NCBI GenBank assembly: GCA_964034945.1
Contig: OZ035960.1
Coordinates: forward strand, 72,183,445 to 72,247,444
DNA length: 64,000 bases
Reading direction: 5' to 3'
Source: Chrysopilus asiliformis
Taxonomy: Eukaryota > Arthropoda > Insecta > Diptera > Rhagionidae
Positions 41,953 to 55,494 of this stretch are shown here, piece by piece. Numbering within the stretch: the stretch's first letter is position 1; the number at the start of each line of letters is the position of its first letter. The position numbers and the translations under genes were made by a program. The notes under the pieces are model-generated. The model saw only the letters and a program-made list of their open reading frames with translations. It did no database searches and had not been told where the DNA came from.

Positions 41953-42772
41953 ATGTCGGAACCAGGAGAAACACCAATGCACATTCTCTCCTTAATTGCA
42001 AAACAAAATTTCTTAACAGAAGAAATATCTAAATGCAAAAGGAATTTTGGAAAAGACGGTCCATCACGAAAAGCAGCAGAGGACTATTACAAGAAAAAGA
42101 GTCAAATCGTTGGAGTGTACTGGGAGGAATTTCTACAAAATCACCAAAGCATCATACAACTCTCAGGACAGGCAGACAGTAAAAATAGTTATTTCTCTAA
42201 AGATGTCTTCACATCCACCGAGAACATATACCTAGATTATCTAGGAGAACTTCAAAAGGAACGGAAAGCAGTTGCATCGGCCACTATAGACACAGAAACA
42301 ACTAGTGGATCGCTTAATCAACCATTAACTCATTCCATTCATAATGAATTCCGTCTCCCACCAATACATTTACCAAAATTTAATGGAGATTATCAATCCT
42401 GGACCACATTCCACGATTTGTTTGTATCATTGATACATAACAACCCTAAACTACACGATGTACAAAAATTCCATTATTTAAAAACTAGTCTCACTTGGGA
42501 AGCCGAATCATTGTTATATCAATTCGAAACCACTAACGACAACTATATTTCTGCGTGGGAAACACTGATCAAGCGATACAGCAACAAGCGGATCCTTGTC
42601 AACACTCAATTGAAAAAACTTTTCGAACAACAAATGGAAAAGTCCGAGAGAGCAGAAACCATCAAAAAATTAGTCAACACCACAAATGAAAGTCTACAGC
42701 TGTTAAAAAACATGAAGATTGAAAAAACCTCTTGGGACCCCATCCTAATTTATCTTCTTACCCAGAAACTAC
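41953..42772 (+). pseudogene. BEL/Pao element 2 gag, copy C (truncated by gypsy LTR)
   Basis: About 273 codons of gag starting MSEPGETPMHILSLIAKQ and almost identical to copy B. The BEL gag domain motifs PKFNGDYQSWTTFHD and VQKFHYLKTSL are present. At 42773 the reading frame enters the LTR of a gypsy-type element and stops 29 nt later. Zinc knuckles and pol are absent. Confidence 0.9.
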
Positions 42773-43060
42773 TGAAGGGATATTTCTTGGTTTTTATATA
42801 ATTTCGTTTTGCTTATTATTTCACCTTCATTTTATTTAGTTACCATTTTAATTTAAACATATTTTTTATAATTATTTTAATGGTTTTTAATTATTCAATG
42901 TTCTGATTATAAAGGTTGACAAATCAATGATAATAATAAAAATTTCTTTTTAAAATTTAAACTCTGAGCACATTTGATAATTAAAATAAAAAATAATTTT
43001 TCAAGTAACAAATAAAAATTAACAAGTAAACTAAAACTTTAAAATGTGTATGTCGCCACA
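42773..43060 (-). mobile_element. 3' LTR of a CsRn1-like gypsy element
   Basis: 288-bp LTR beginning TGTGGCGACATAC and ending TCA on the minus strand. It adjoins a polypurine tract (43061-43078, CTGGGGAGGGAG on the minus strand). It sits directly in the gag of BEL element 2. The matching 5' LTR is not found to the right, so that end is lost. Confidence 0.8.
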
Positions 43061-43146
43061 CTACTCCCTCCCCAGAGAAGGGTAATGAAAAATAAAACTT
43101 TTAATACATTTATGATAAAGATATTTTTAATTACCGAAACGTAAAC

Positions 43147-43205
43147 TTAAGAATTAAGTGAAAAATGAACTCTTCTCTTTGGCTTAGAGGAGTCAGATGA
43201 TTTTT
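43147..43205 (-). pseudogene. Gypsy pol C-terminal remnant
   Basis: About 18 codons ending in KRRVHFSLNS and a stop, then the polypurine tract. It is joined directly to the start of pol (VRRLSPD, 43213). The reverse transcriptase catalytic part, RNase H and integrase are deleted. Confidence 0.65.
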
Positions 43206-43212
43206 TAATCAG

Positions 43213-43704
43213 GAGATAGCCTCCGAACATTGGCATGTACAGGAGGTCCTTTTGTTACAATATGGTGTGTAACGTTATGTTTAACTTTTTTGGAAAAATT
43301 ATTTATCTCTGTTATAGACTTGTATTTATTTAATAAATCAATTATTTTTAGATTTAAATCATTAGATATTAAAGAAATAGAAGAAATAGGATCTGAAATT
43401 AGTTTACCAGAAACTTTAATATTTGTTAACGGATCAATAAGCCTCTTATGTTTGACTTAGTTGATGTCATACCAAATGATTTTAAAAAGTCTGCGCCAAT
43501 AATTGACTTTGAAACGTCAGCAATAATAAACGGAAAGGTAAAATTTCTTTTAAGATCCAAATTTAATTTTAATAACTTAATGCCATAAGTGTTAATTTTG
43601 GTAGAATTTGCTGCAAATAATTTAAAATCGGATAATTGTTTTTTATATTGACGAGAACAAGGTATTACAGAAACTTCTACTCCACTGTCTATTAAAAATT
43701 GCAT
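43213..43704 (-). pseudogene. Gypsy aspartic protease and start of RT region
   Basis: The protease part (43426-43704) has LIDSGVEVSVIP, the retropepsin active-site motif with the usual DSGA/DTGA third residue altered to V, and later FPFIIADVSKSIIGADFL, typical of gypsy proteases. A one-base frame change near 43450 ends the annotated frame. Downstream, in the new frame, the linker and HHIVTKGPPVHANVRRLSPD, the classical entry into gypsy RT, can be read before a stop. Confidence 0.8.
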
Positions 43705-43781
43705 TTTGTTAGCATCATCATATAAAAATAGGCGACTGTTGGAAAAGGTCCCATCACTTGTCGCTGATAATGACGGACCAT

Positions 43782-44660
43782 CTAATTTTCCGATCTCTTC
43801 GGCAAAAAATTACATGGAGAAATGCATTTATTGGCATTATCTCCGAATTTCGAATGATACCAACAAAAATCTTTCTTATTTTTGGAATTACTACGCGATC
43901 TACGACCGGAATTAGTACTACTATCTCGACGAGAAACATGTTTTTGATCATTCTTTAATTTAGTGATCTCCTTGGTTAAATTTTCAATTTGATATTTAAG
44001 TTCAGATAACACGTTATTATCTGAATTTACTCGGGAAGAAGTCATAGAGGAAATTTCATGTCCAGTATAAACGTTTAAAATTTTATCAGCCATTTCAGCT
44101 AAACCATTTAAAGGTTCTCTGCTGGATGATAAAATAGCCTGCACCGTTTGTGGTAATCGCTCCAGCCAAAGAGATTTAAAAAAATTATCGGATATCGAAT
44201 TTCCAGACAAATTTTTCATTTTCCGAAGCAAATCCGATGGTTTGTTGTCGCCTAAATCAAGTTCCTTAAGAACTTTCTTTAAACGACTTTCTTCGGATTC
44301 AGCCAAACGATTAATAAGGGTTTGCTTCAATGAATGATATTTATTATTGTTAGGAGGATTTAGCAAAATATCACTCACGTAATCCAAAATATCTTCATCT
44401 AATGATGTAATTACAATATTAAATTTAGTTGTGTCACTAGATATGCGACTATTCGAAAATTGTGCTTCTAATTGAACAAACCAAAGTTGAGGTTTGTTTT
44501 TCCAAAACTTTGGAGGTCGAAAGTTAACAGCTGCAATATTGGAAGCAATTTCATTATTTACCGAAGGTACTGGGGAAGTAGCATTAGCGGCTGAATTATT
44601 ATTTCCCTCAACGTTAACATTATGGTCTCCAATATTTAAATTATTGTTTTCGAGAGACAT
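43782..44660 (-). CDS. Gypsy gag with CsRn1-type zinc finger
   Basis: 292 residues. The N-terminus is Asn-rich, then a capsid-like domain (FRPPKFWKNKPQLWFVQLEA, about 47-66) as in CsRn1/Kabuki-like gypsy elements, and a coiled-coil segment (ELKYQIENLTKEITKLKND). Near the end is CWYHSKFGDNANKCISPC, the C-x2-H-x8-C-x3-C variant zinc finger of this clade in place of the usual CCHC knuckle. The frame is intact although the rest of the element is deleted. The start is the ATG at 44660. Confidence 0.85.
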   Translation of the reverse strand: MSLENNNLNIGDHNVNVEGNNNSAANATSPVPSVNNEIASNIAAVNFRPPKFWKNKPQLWFVQLEAQFSNSRISSDTTKFNIVITSLDEDILDYVSDILLNPPNNNKYHSLKQTLINRLAESEESRLKKVLKELDLGDNKPSDLLRKMKNLSGNSISDNFFKSLWLERLPQTVQAILSSSREPLNGLAEMADKILNVYTGHEISSMTSSRVNSDNNVLSELKYQIENLTKEITKLKNDQKHVSRRDSSTNSGRRSRSNSKNKKDFCWYHSKFGDNANKCISPCNFLPKRSEN

Positions 44661-45469
44661 TTTTATACAATAGATGAATTAAATTTTAATAACAAGTGTG
44701 AAATAATTTAATTTAATGCAATTGTATTGAAAAAGACAAACTACTTAACAAAAATCTTCAAATCTGCGATGAATTTTTTTTGAGGATGAAAAGAAATCCA
44801 AGTGGTATATTTTGAAATGCTCAAAACCACTGAAGTTTTTTGACGTGGATACGTCTTGGGTTTTGGTAATGGGGGTACAAATTAGAAAATCGGCTTGCTG
44901 CCATGATAACAAATTTGCAATCGATGAAACTCGATAGTTTGTGGTGATATTTGAACAAAACCTGTGTTATAAGATGAGGGCTACATTAAAGCATTGTATA
45001 GGGTATTTTGTTATGTTAAACTATGTTCAATTATGTTTTTAAAAAGCAAAATCAAAATTTTTACTCCGCTGTTATGCTGTGTCTGCTGCTTGCAGTACAG
45101 ATTTCACATGTATGCTTTCTTTGTGTGTATTGAATCTCATATAGAACTTGATTGTTTCTCTTCTCTAAATGGGTTGTTCTGATTCTGGCTATTCATATTA
45201 TTTCGGTTCAATTCGCTTTGGAGGAATTGAAAAAAATTGAAAATCAAAAATCACTCTCGAGAAAACGAAATTCAGAATTTCAGTAAAACGCTCCAAAGAA
45301 CGAGAAAAAATTATGGTTTTAATTTGCATTGAGAACACAACTTTAATGCTGGGACCGAGATATCGCTCTCTTACTAATGAAATTCATACTTATATGTGTG
45401 TGTGCATCATACCCAAAAGCAGCCATCGCTCGAACCTTTCATTCATTTTTATGCAAAGCATACAAACAA
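44661..45469. other. Non-coding DNA between gypsy remnant and foldback
   Basis: 44661-44760 is AT-rich and could be the gypsy leader, but no PBS or 5' LTR is seen. From 44760 to 45469 I recognise no domain, RNA gene or repeat. Two short open frames (44994-45182 and 45313-45558) have no supporting features. Confidence 0.5.
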
Positions 45470-45594
45470 ACGTCCGTCAAGTTAGCACTACAACTTCTGA
45501 AATTAAAAAAACTTTTTATTGGATTAATTGTCGCTTAATTGTCGTAATTTTGTCGTGAAAGAAAAAAAATTGTCGCGCCCATATTTTTCAAAAA

Positions 45595-48500
45595 AAGTGT
45601 GTGTAGTGCTAACTATGTTGCATAGTTAGCATTACACACCCTAGAACTGGGGTAATTCGCACGTTGAACTGGAAACTAATGATTGGATTAATTGTCGCTT
45701 GAGCGTTATGATTTTGTCGTGAAATAAAAAAAACCCCGTCCCGAACAATTTTTCAAAAAAAGTGTGTGTAGTGCTAACTATGTTGCATAGTTAGCACTAC
45801 ACACCCTAGAAATCGGGTAATTCGGATGTTGAACTGGAAACTAATGATTGGATTAATTGTCGCTTGACCGTTATGATTTTGTCGTGAAATAAAAAAAACC
45901 CCGTCCCGAACAATTTTTCAAAAATTACCCCGTTTAAAGCCAAGTGATGGTATAGTTAGCATTACACACCCTAGAAATCGGGTAATTCGCACGTTGAACT
46001 GGAAACTAATGATTGGATTAATTGTCGCTTGACCGTTATGATTTTGTCGTGAAATAAAAAAAACCCCGTCCCGAACAATTTTTCAAAAAAAGTGTGTGTA
46101 GTGCTAACTATGTTGCATAGTTAGCACTACACACCCTAGAAATGGGGTAATTCGGACGTTGAACTGGAAACTAATGATTGGATTAATTGTCGCTTGACCG
46201 TTATGATTTTGTCGTGAAATAAAAAAAACCCCGTCCCGAACAATTTTTCAAAAAAAGTGTGTGTAGTGCTAACTATGTTGCATAGTTAGCACTACACACC
46301 CTAGAAATTGGGTAATTCGGACGTTGAACTGGAAACTAATGATTGGATTAATTGTCGCTTGAGCGTTATGATTTTGTCGTGAAATAAAAAAAACCCCGTC
46401 CCGAACAATTTTTCAAAAAAAGTGTGTGTAGTGCTAACTATGTTGCATAGTTAGCACTACACACCCTAGAAATCGGGTAATTCGGATGTTGAACTGGAAA
46501 CTAATGATTGCATTAATTGTCGCTTGACCGTTATGATTTTGTCGTGAAATAAAAAAGCCCCGTCCCGAACAATTTTTCAAAAATTACCCCGTTTAAAGCC
46601 AAGTGATGGTATAGTTAGCATTACACACCCTAGAAATCGGGTAATTCGCACGTTGAACTGGAAACTAATGATTGGATTAATTGTCGCTTGACCGTTATGA
46701 TTTTGTCGTGAAATAAAAAAAAACTCGTCCCGAACAATTTTTCAAAAAAAGTGTGTGTAGTGCTAACTATGTTGCATAGTTAGCACTACACACCCTAGAA
46801 ATCGGGTAATTCGGATGTTGAACTGGAAACTAATGATTGGATTAATTGTCGCTTGACCGTTATGATTTTGTCGTGAAATAAAAAAAAACTCGTCCCGAAC
46901 AATTTTTCAAAAAAAGTGTGTGTAGTGCTAACTATGTTGCATAGTTAGCACTACACACCCTAGAAATCGGGTAATTCGGACGTTGAACTGGAAACTAATG
47001 ATTGGATTAATTGTCGCTTGACCGTTATGATTTTGTCGTGAAATAAAAAAAACCCCGTCCCGAACAATTTTTCAAAAAAAGTGTGTGTAGTGCTAACTAT
47101 GTTGCATAGTTAGCACTACACACCCTAGAAATTGGGTAATTCGGACGTTGAACTGGAAACTAATGATTGGATTAATTGTCGCTTGACCGTTATGATTTTG
47201 TCGTGAAATAAAAAAAACCCCGTCCCGAACAATTTTTCAAAAATTACCCCGTTTAAAGCCAAGTGATGGTATAGTTAGCATTACACACCCTAGAAATCGG
47301 GTAATTCGCACGTTGAACTGGAAACTAATGATTGGATTAATTGTCGCTTGACCGTTATGATTTTGTCGTGAAATAAAAAAAACCCCGTCCCGAACAATTT
47401 TTCAAAAATTACCCCGTTTAAAGCCAAGTGATGGTATAGTTAGAATTACACACCCTAGAAATCGGGTAATTCGCACGTTGAACTGGAAACTAATGATTGG
47501 ATTAATTGTCGCTTGACCGTTATGATTTTGTCGTGAAATAAAAAAAAACTCGTCCCGAACAATTTTTCAAAAAAAGTGTGTGTAGTGCTAACTATGTTGC
47601 ATAGTTAGCACTACACACCCTAGAAATTGGGTAATTCGGACGTTGAACTGGAAACTAATGATTGGATTAATTGTCGCTTGAGCGTTATGATTTTGTCGTG
47701 AAATAAAAAAAACCCCGTCCCGAACAATTTTTCAAAAAAAGTGTGTGTAGTGCTAACTATGTTGCATAGTTAGCATTACACACCCCAGAAATTGGGTAAT
47801 TCGGACGTTGAACTGGAAACTAATGATTGGATTAATTGTCGCTTGACCGTTATGATTTTGTCGTGAAATAAAAAAAAACTCGTCCCGAACAATTTTTCAA
47901 AAAAAGTGTGTGTAGTGCTAACTATGTTGCATAGTTAGCACTACACACCCTAGAAATCGGGTAATTCGGATGTTGAACTGGAAACTAATGATTGGATTAA
48001 TTGTCGCTTGACCGTTATGATTTTGTCGTGAAATAAAAAAAACCCCGTCCCGAACAATTTTTCAAAAATTACCCCGTTTAAAGCCAAGTGATGGTCTAGT
48101 TAGCATTACACACCCTAGAAATTGGGTAATTCGGACGTTGAACTGGAAACTAATGATTGGATTAATTGTCGCTTGACCGTTATGATTTTGTCGTGAAATA
48201 AAAAAAACCCCGTCCCGAACAATTTTTCAAAAATTACCCCGTTTAAATCCAAGTGATGGTCTAGTTAGCATTACACACCCTAGAAATCGGGTAATTCGCA
48301 CGTTGAACTGGAAACTAATGATTGGATTAATTGTCGCTTGACCGTTATGATTTTGTCGTGAAATAAAAAAAAACTCGTCCCGAACAATTTTTCAAAAAAA
48401 GTGTGTGTAGTGCTAACTATGTTGCATAGTTAGCACTACACACCCTAGAAATTGGGTAATTCGGACGTTGAACTGGAAACTAATGATTGGATTAATTGTC

Positions 48501-51500
48501 GCTTGAGCGTTATGATTTTGTCGTGAAATAAAAAAAACCCCGTCCCGAACAATTTTTCAAAAAAAGTGTGTGTAGTGCTAACTATGTTGCATAGTTAGCA
48601 CTACACACCCTAGAAATAGGGTAATTCGGATGTTGAACTGGAAACTAATGATTGGATTAATTGTCGCTTGACCGTTATGATTTTGTCGTGAAATAAAAAA
48701 AACCCCGTCCCGAACAATTTTTCAATTTTTTAGAAATCGGGTAATTCGCACGTTGAACTGGAAACTAATGATTGGATTAATTGTCGCTTGACCGTTATGA
48801 TTTTGTCGTGAAATAAAAAAAACCCCGTCCCGAACAATTTTTCAAAAATTACCCCGTTTAAAGCCAAGTGATGGTATAGTTAGCATTACACACCCTAGAA
48901 ATCGGGTAATTCGCACGTTGAACTGGAAACTAATGATTGGATTAATTGTCGCTTGACCGTTACGATTTTGTCGTGAAATAAAAAAAACCCCGTCCCGAAC
49001 AATTTTTCAAAAAAAGTGTGTGTAGTGCTAACTATGTTGCATAGTTAGCACTACACACCCTAGAAATTGGGTAATTCGGACGTTGAACTGGAAACTAATG
49101 ATTGGATTAATTGTCGCTTGAGCGTTATGATTTTGTCGTGAAATAAAAAAAACCCCGTCCCGAACAATTTTTCAAAAAAAGTGTGTGTAGTGCTAACTAT
49201 GTTGCATAGTTAGCATTACACACCCCAGAACTGGGGTAATTCGCACGTTGAACTGGAAACTAATGATTGGATTAATTGTCGCTTGAGCGTTATGATTTTG
49301 TCGTGAAATAAAAAAAACCCCGTCCCGAACAATTTTTCAAAAAAAGTGTGTGTAGTGCTAACTATGTTGCATAGTTAGCATTACACACCCCAGAACTGGG
49401 GTAATTCGCACGTTGAACTGGAAACTAATGATTGGATTAATTGTCGCTTGACCGTTATGATTTTGTCGTGAAATAAAAAAAACCCCGTCCCGAACAATTT
49501 TTCAAAAATTACCCCGTTTAAAGCCAAGTGATGGTCTAGTTAGCATTACACACCCTAGAAATCGGGTAATTCGCACGTTGAACTGGAAACTAATGATTGG
49601 ATTAATTGTCGCTTGACCGTTATGATTTTGTCGTGAAATAAAAAAAAACTCGTCCCGAACAATTTTTCAAAAAAAGGGTGTGTAGTGCTAACTATGTTGC
49701 ATAGTTAGCACTACACACCCTAGAAATTGGGTAATTCGGACGTTGAACTGGAAACTAATGATTGGATTAATTGTCGCTTGAGCGTTATGATTTTGTCGTG
49801 AAATAAAAAAAACCCCGTCCCGAACAATTTTTCAAAAAAAGTGTGTGTAGTGCTAACTATGTTGCATAGTTAGCACTACACACCCTAGAAATCGGGTAAT
49901 TCGGATGTTGAACTGGAAACTAATGATTGGATTAATTGTCGCTTGACCGTTATGATTTTGTCGTGAAATAAAAAAAACCCCGTCCCGAACAATTTTTCAA
50001 AAATTACCCCGTTTAAAGCCAAGTGATGGTATAGTTAGCATTACACACCCTAGAAATCGGGTAATTCGGACGTTGAACTGGAAACTAATGATTGGATTAA
50101 TTGTCGCTTGACCGTTATGATTTTGTCGTGAAATAAAAAAAACCCCGTCCCGAACAATTTTTCAAAAAAAGTGTGTGTAGTGCTAACTATGTTGCATAGT
50201 TAGCACTACACACCCTAGAAATTGGGTAATTCGGACGTTGAACTGGAAACTAATGATTGGATTAATTGTCGCTTGACCGTTATGATTTTGTCGTGAAATA
50301 AAAAAAACCCCGTCCCGAACAATTTTTCAAAAATTACCCCGTTTAAAGCCAAGTGATGGTCTAGTTAGCATTACACACCCTAGAAATCGGGTAATTCGCA
50401 CGTTGAACTGGAAACTAATGATTGGATTAATTGTCGCTTGACCGTTATGATTTTGTCGTGAAATAAAAAAAAACTCGTCCCGAACAATTTTTCAAAAAAA
50501 GTGTGTGTAGTGCTAACTATGTTGCATAGTTAGCACTACACACCCCAGAAATTGGGTAATTCGGACGTTGAACTGGAAACTAATGATTGGATTAATTGTC
50601 GCTTGAGCGTTATGATTTTGTCGTGAAATATAAAAAACCCCGTCCCGAACAATTTTTCAAAAATTACCCCGTTTAAAGCCAAGTGATGGTCTAGTTAGCA
50701 TTACACACCCTAGAAATCGGGTAATTCGCACGTTGAACTGGAAACTAATGATTGGATTAATTGTCGCTTGACCGTTATGATTTTGTTGTGAAATAAAAAA
50801 AAACTCGTCCCGAACAATTTTTCAAAAAAAGTGTGTGTAGTGCTAACTATGTTGCATAGTTAGCACTACACACCCTAGAAATTGGGTAATTCGGACGTTG
50901 AACTGGAAACTAATGATTGGATTAATTGTCGCTTGAGCGTTATGATTTTGTCGTGAAATAAAAAAAACCCCGTCCCGAACAATTTTTCAAAAATTACCCC
51001 GTTTAAAGCCAAGTGATGGTATAGTTAGCATTACACACCCTAGAAATCGGGTAATTCGGACGTTGAACTGGAAACTAATGATTGGATTAATTGTCGCTTG
51101 ACCGTTATGATTTTGTCGTGAAATAAAAAAAAACTCGTCCCGAACAATTTTTCAAAAAAAGTGTGTGTAGTGCTAACTATGTTGCATAGTTAGCACTACA
51201 CACCCTAGAAATCGGGTAATTCGCACGTTGAACTGGAAACTAATGATTGGATTAATTGTCGCTTGACCGTTATGATTTTGTCGTGAAATAAAAAAAAACT
51301 CGTCCCGAACAATTTTTCAAAAAAAGTGTGTGTAGTGCTAACTATGTTGCATAGTTAGCACTACACACCCTAGAAATCGGGTAATTCGGATGTTGAACTG
51401 GAAACTAATGATTGGATTAATTGTCGCTTGACCGTTATGATTTTGTCGTGAAATAAAAAAAACCCCGTCCCGAACAATTTTTCAAAAATTACCCCGTTTA

Positions 51501-54500
51501 AAGCCAAGTGATGGTATAGTTAGCATTACACACCCTAGAAATCGGGTAATTCGCACGTTGAACTGGAAACTAATGATTGGATTAATTGTCGCTTGACCGT
51601 TATGATTTTGTCGTGAAATAAAAAAAAACTCGTCCCGAACAATTTTTCAAAAAAAGTGTGTGTAGTGCTAACTATGTTGCATAGTTAGCACTACACACCC
51701 TAGAAATCGGGTAATTCGGATGTTGAACTGGAAACTAATGATTGGATTAATTGTCGCTTGACCGTTATGATTTTGTCGTGAAATAAAAAAAAACTCGTCC
51801 CGAACAATTTTTCAAAAAAAGTGTGTGTAGTGCTAACTATGTTGCATAGTTAGCACTACACACCCTAGAAATCGGGTAATTCGCACGTTGAACTGGAAAC
51901 TAATGATTGGATTAATTGTCGCTTGACCGTTATGATTTTGTCGTGAAATAAAAAAAACCCCGTCCCGAACAATTTTTCAAAAAAAGTGTGTGTAGTGCTA
52001 ACTATGTTGCATAGTTAGCACTACACACCCTAGAAATTGGGTAATTCGGACGTTGAACTGGAAACTAATGATTGGATTAATTGTCGCTTGACCGTTATGA
52101 TTTTGTCGTGAAATAAAAAAAACCCCGTCCCGAACAATTTTTCAAAAAAAGTGTGTGTAGTACTAACTATGTTGCATAGTTAGCACTACACACCCTAGAA
52201 ATCGGGTAATTCGGATGTTGAACTGGAAACTAATGATTGGATTAATTGTCGCTTGACCGTTATGATTTTGTCGTGAAATAAAAAAAAACTCGTCCCGAAC
52301 AATTTTTCAAAAAAAGTGTGTGTAGTGCTAACTATGTTGCATAGTTAGCACTACACACCCTAGAAATTGGGTAATTCGGACGTTGAACTGGAAACTAATG
52401 ATTGGATTAATTGTCGCTTGACCGTTATGATTTTGTCGTGAAATAAAAAAAACCCCGTCCCGAACAATTTTTCAAAAAAAGTGTGTGTAGTGCTAACTAT
52501 GTTGCATAGTTATCACTACACACCCTAGAAATCGGGTAATTCGCACGTTGAACTGGAAACTAATGATTGGATTAATTGTCGCTTGACCGTTATGATTTTG
52601 TCGTGAAATAAAAAAAAACTCGTCCCGAACAATTTTTCAAAAAAAGTGTGTGTAGTGCTAACTATGTTGCATAGTTAGCACTACACACCCTAGAAATTGG
52701 GTAATTCGGACGTTGAACTGGAAACTAATGATTGGATTAATTGTCGCTTGAGCGTTATGATTTTGTCGTGAAATAAAAAAAACCCCGTCCCGAACAATTT
52801 TTCAAAAATTACCCCGTTTAAAGCCAAGTGATGGTCTAGTTAGCATTACACACCCTAGAAATCGGGTAATTCGCACGTTGAACTGGAAACTAATGATTGG
52901 ATTAATTGTCTCTTGACCGTTATGATTTTGTCGTAAAATAAAAAAAACCCCCGTCCCGAACAATTTTTCAAAAAAAGTGTGTGTAGTGCTAACTATGTTG
53001 CATAGTTAGCACTACACACCCTAGAAATTGGGTAATTCGGACGTTGAACTGGAAACTAATGATTGGATTAATTGTCGCTTGACCGTTATGATTTTGTCGT
53101 GAAATAAAAAAAACCCCGTCCCGAACAATTTTTCAAAAAAAGTGTGTGTAGTGCTAACAATGTTGCATAGTTAGCACTACACACCCTAGAAATTGGGTAA
53201 TTCGGACGTTGAACTGGAAACTAATGATTGGATTAATTGTCGCTTGACCGTTATGATTTTGTCGTGAAATAAAAAAAACCCCGTCCCGAACAATTTTTCA
53301 AAAAAAGTGTGTGTAGTGCTAACTATGTTGCATAGTTAGCACTACACACCCTAGAAATTGGGTAATTCGGACGTTGAACTGGAAACTAATGATTGGATTA
53401 ATTGTCGCTTGACCGTTATGATTTTGTCGTGAAATAAAAAAAACCCCGTCCCGAACAATTTTTCAAAAATTACCCCGTTTAAAGCCAAGTGATGGTATAG
53501 TTAGCATTACACACCCTAGAAATCGGGTAATTCGGACGTTGAACTGCAAACTAATGATTGGATTAATTGTCGCTTGACCGTTATGATTTTATCGTGAAAT
53601 AAAAAAAAACCCCGTCCCGAACAATTTTTCAAAAAAAGTGTGTGTAGTGCTAACTATGTTGCATAGTTAGCACTACACACCCTAGAAATTGGGTAATTCG
53701 GACGTTGAACTGGAAACTAATGATTGGATTAATTGTCGCTTGACCGTTATGATTTTGTCGTGAAATAAAAAAAACCCCGTCCCGAACAATTTTTCAAAAA
53801 AAGTGTGTGTAGTGCTAACTATGTTGCATAGTTAGCACTACACACCCTAGAAATTGGGTAATTCGGACGTTGAACTGGAAACTAATGATTGGATTAATTG
53901 TCGCTTGACCGTTATGATTTTGTCGTGAAATAAAAAAAACCCCGTCCCGAACAATTTTTCAAAAATTACCCCGTTTAAAGCCAAGTGATGGTCTAGTTAG
54001 CATTACACACCCTAGAAATTGGGTAATTCGGACGTTGAACTGGAAACTAATGATTGGATTAATTGTCGCTTGACCGTTATGATTTTGTCGTGAAATAAAA
54101 AAAACCCCGTCCCGAACAATTTTTCAAAAATTACCCCGTTTAAAGCCAAGTGATGGTCTAGTTAGCATTACACACCCTAGAAATCGGGTAATTCGCACGT
54201 TGAACTGGAAACTAATGATTGGATTAATTGTCGCTTGACCGTTATGATTTTGTTGTGAAATAAAAAAAAACTCGTCCCGAACAATTTTTCAAAAAAAGTG
54301 TGTGTAGTGCTAACTATGTTGCATAGTTAGCACTACATACCCTAGAAATTGGGTAATTCGGACGTTGAACTGGAAACTAATGATTGGATTAATTGTCGCT
54401 TGACCGTTATGATTTTGTCGTGAAATAAAAAAAACCCCGTCCCGAACAATTTTTCAAAAATTACCCCGTTTAAAGCCAAGTGATGGTATAGTTAGCATTA

Positions 54501-55494
54501 CACACCCTAGAAATCGGGTAATTCGGACGTTGAACTGGAAACTAATGATTGGATTAATTATCGCTTGACCGTTATGATTTTGTCGTGAAATAAAAAAAAA
54601 CTCGTCCCGAACAATTTTTCAAAAAAAGTGTGTGTAGTGCTAACTATGTTGCATAGTTAGCACTACACACCCTAGAAATCGGGTAATTCGCACGTTGAAC
54701 TGGAAACTAATGATTGGATTAATTGTCGCTTGACCGTTATGATTTTGTCGTGAAATAAAAAAAAACTCGTCCCGAACAATTTTTCAAAAAAAGTGTGTGT
54801 AGTGCTAACTATGTTGCATAGTTAGCACTACACACCCTAGAAATCGGGTAATTCGGATGTTGAACTGGAAACTAATGATTGGATTAATTGTCGCTTGACC
54901 GTTATGATTTTGTCGTGAAATAAAAAAAACTCGTCCCGAACAATTTTTCAAAAAAAGTGTGTGTAGTGCTAACTATGTTGCATAGTTAGCACTACACACC
55001 CTAGAAATTGGGTAATTCGGACGTTGAACTGGAAACTAATGATTGGATTAATTGTCGCTTGACCGTTATGATTTTGTCGTGAAATAAAAAAAACCCCGTC
55101 CCGAACAATTTTTCAAAAAAAGTGTGTGTAGTGCTAACTATGTTGCATAGTTAGCACTACACACCCTAGAAATTGGGTAATTCGGACGTTGAACTGGAAA
55201 CTAATGATTGGATTAATTGTCGCTTGAGCGTTATGATTTTGTCGTGAAATAAAAAAAACCCCGTCCCGAACAATTTTTCAAAAAAAGTGTGTGTAGTGCT
55301 AACTATGTTGCATAGTTAGCACTACACACCCTAGAAATCGGGTAATTCGGATGTTGAACTGGAAACTAATGATTGGACAATTAGCTTGACCGTTATGATT
55401 TTGTCGTGAAATAAAAAAAAACCCCCGTCCTGAACAATTTTTCAAAAATTACCCCGTTTAAAGCCAAGTGATGGTCTAGTTAGCATTACACATT
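45595..55494 (+). repeat. Left arm: tandem 165-bp repeats
   Basis: Each monomer has a shared 135-bp part (with GTTGAACTGGAAACTAATGA and TTGTCGTGAAATAAAAA) and a 30-bp alternative cassette. The A cassette completes a hairpin around TATGTTGCATA; the B cassette reads TTACCCCGTTTAAAGCC then AAGTGATGGTATA. I count about 19 B units among some 60. One unit at about 48724 has lost the cassette. Identity between monomers is very high, with recurrent point variants (GCACG/GGACG/GGATG, CTTGACCG/CTTGAGCG). Confidence 0.95.
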
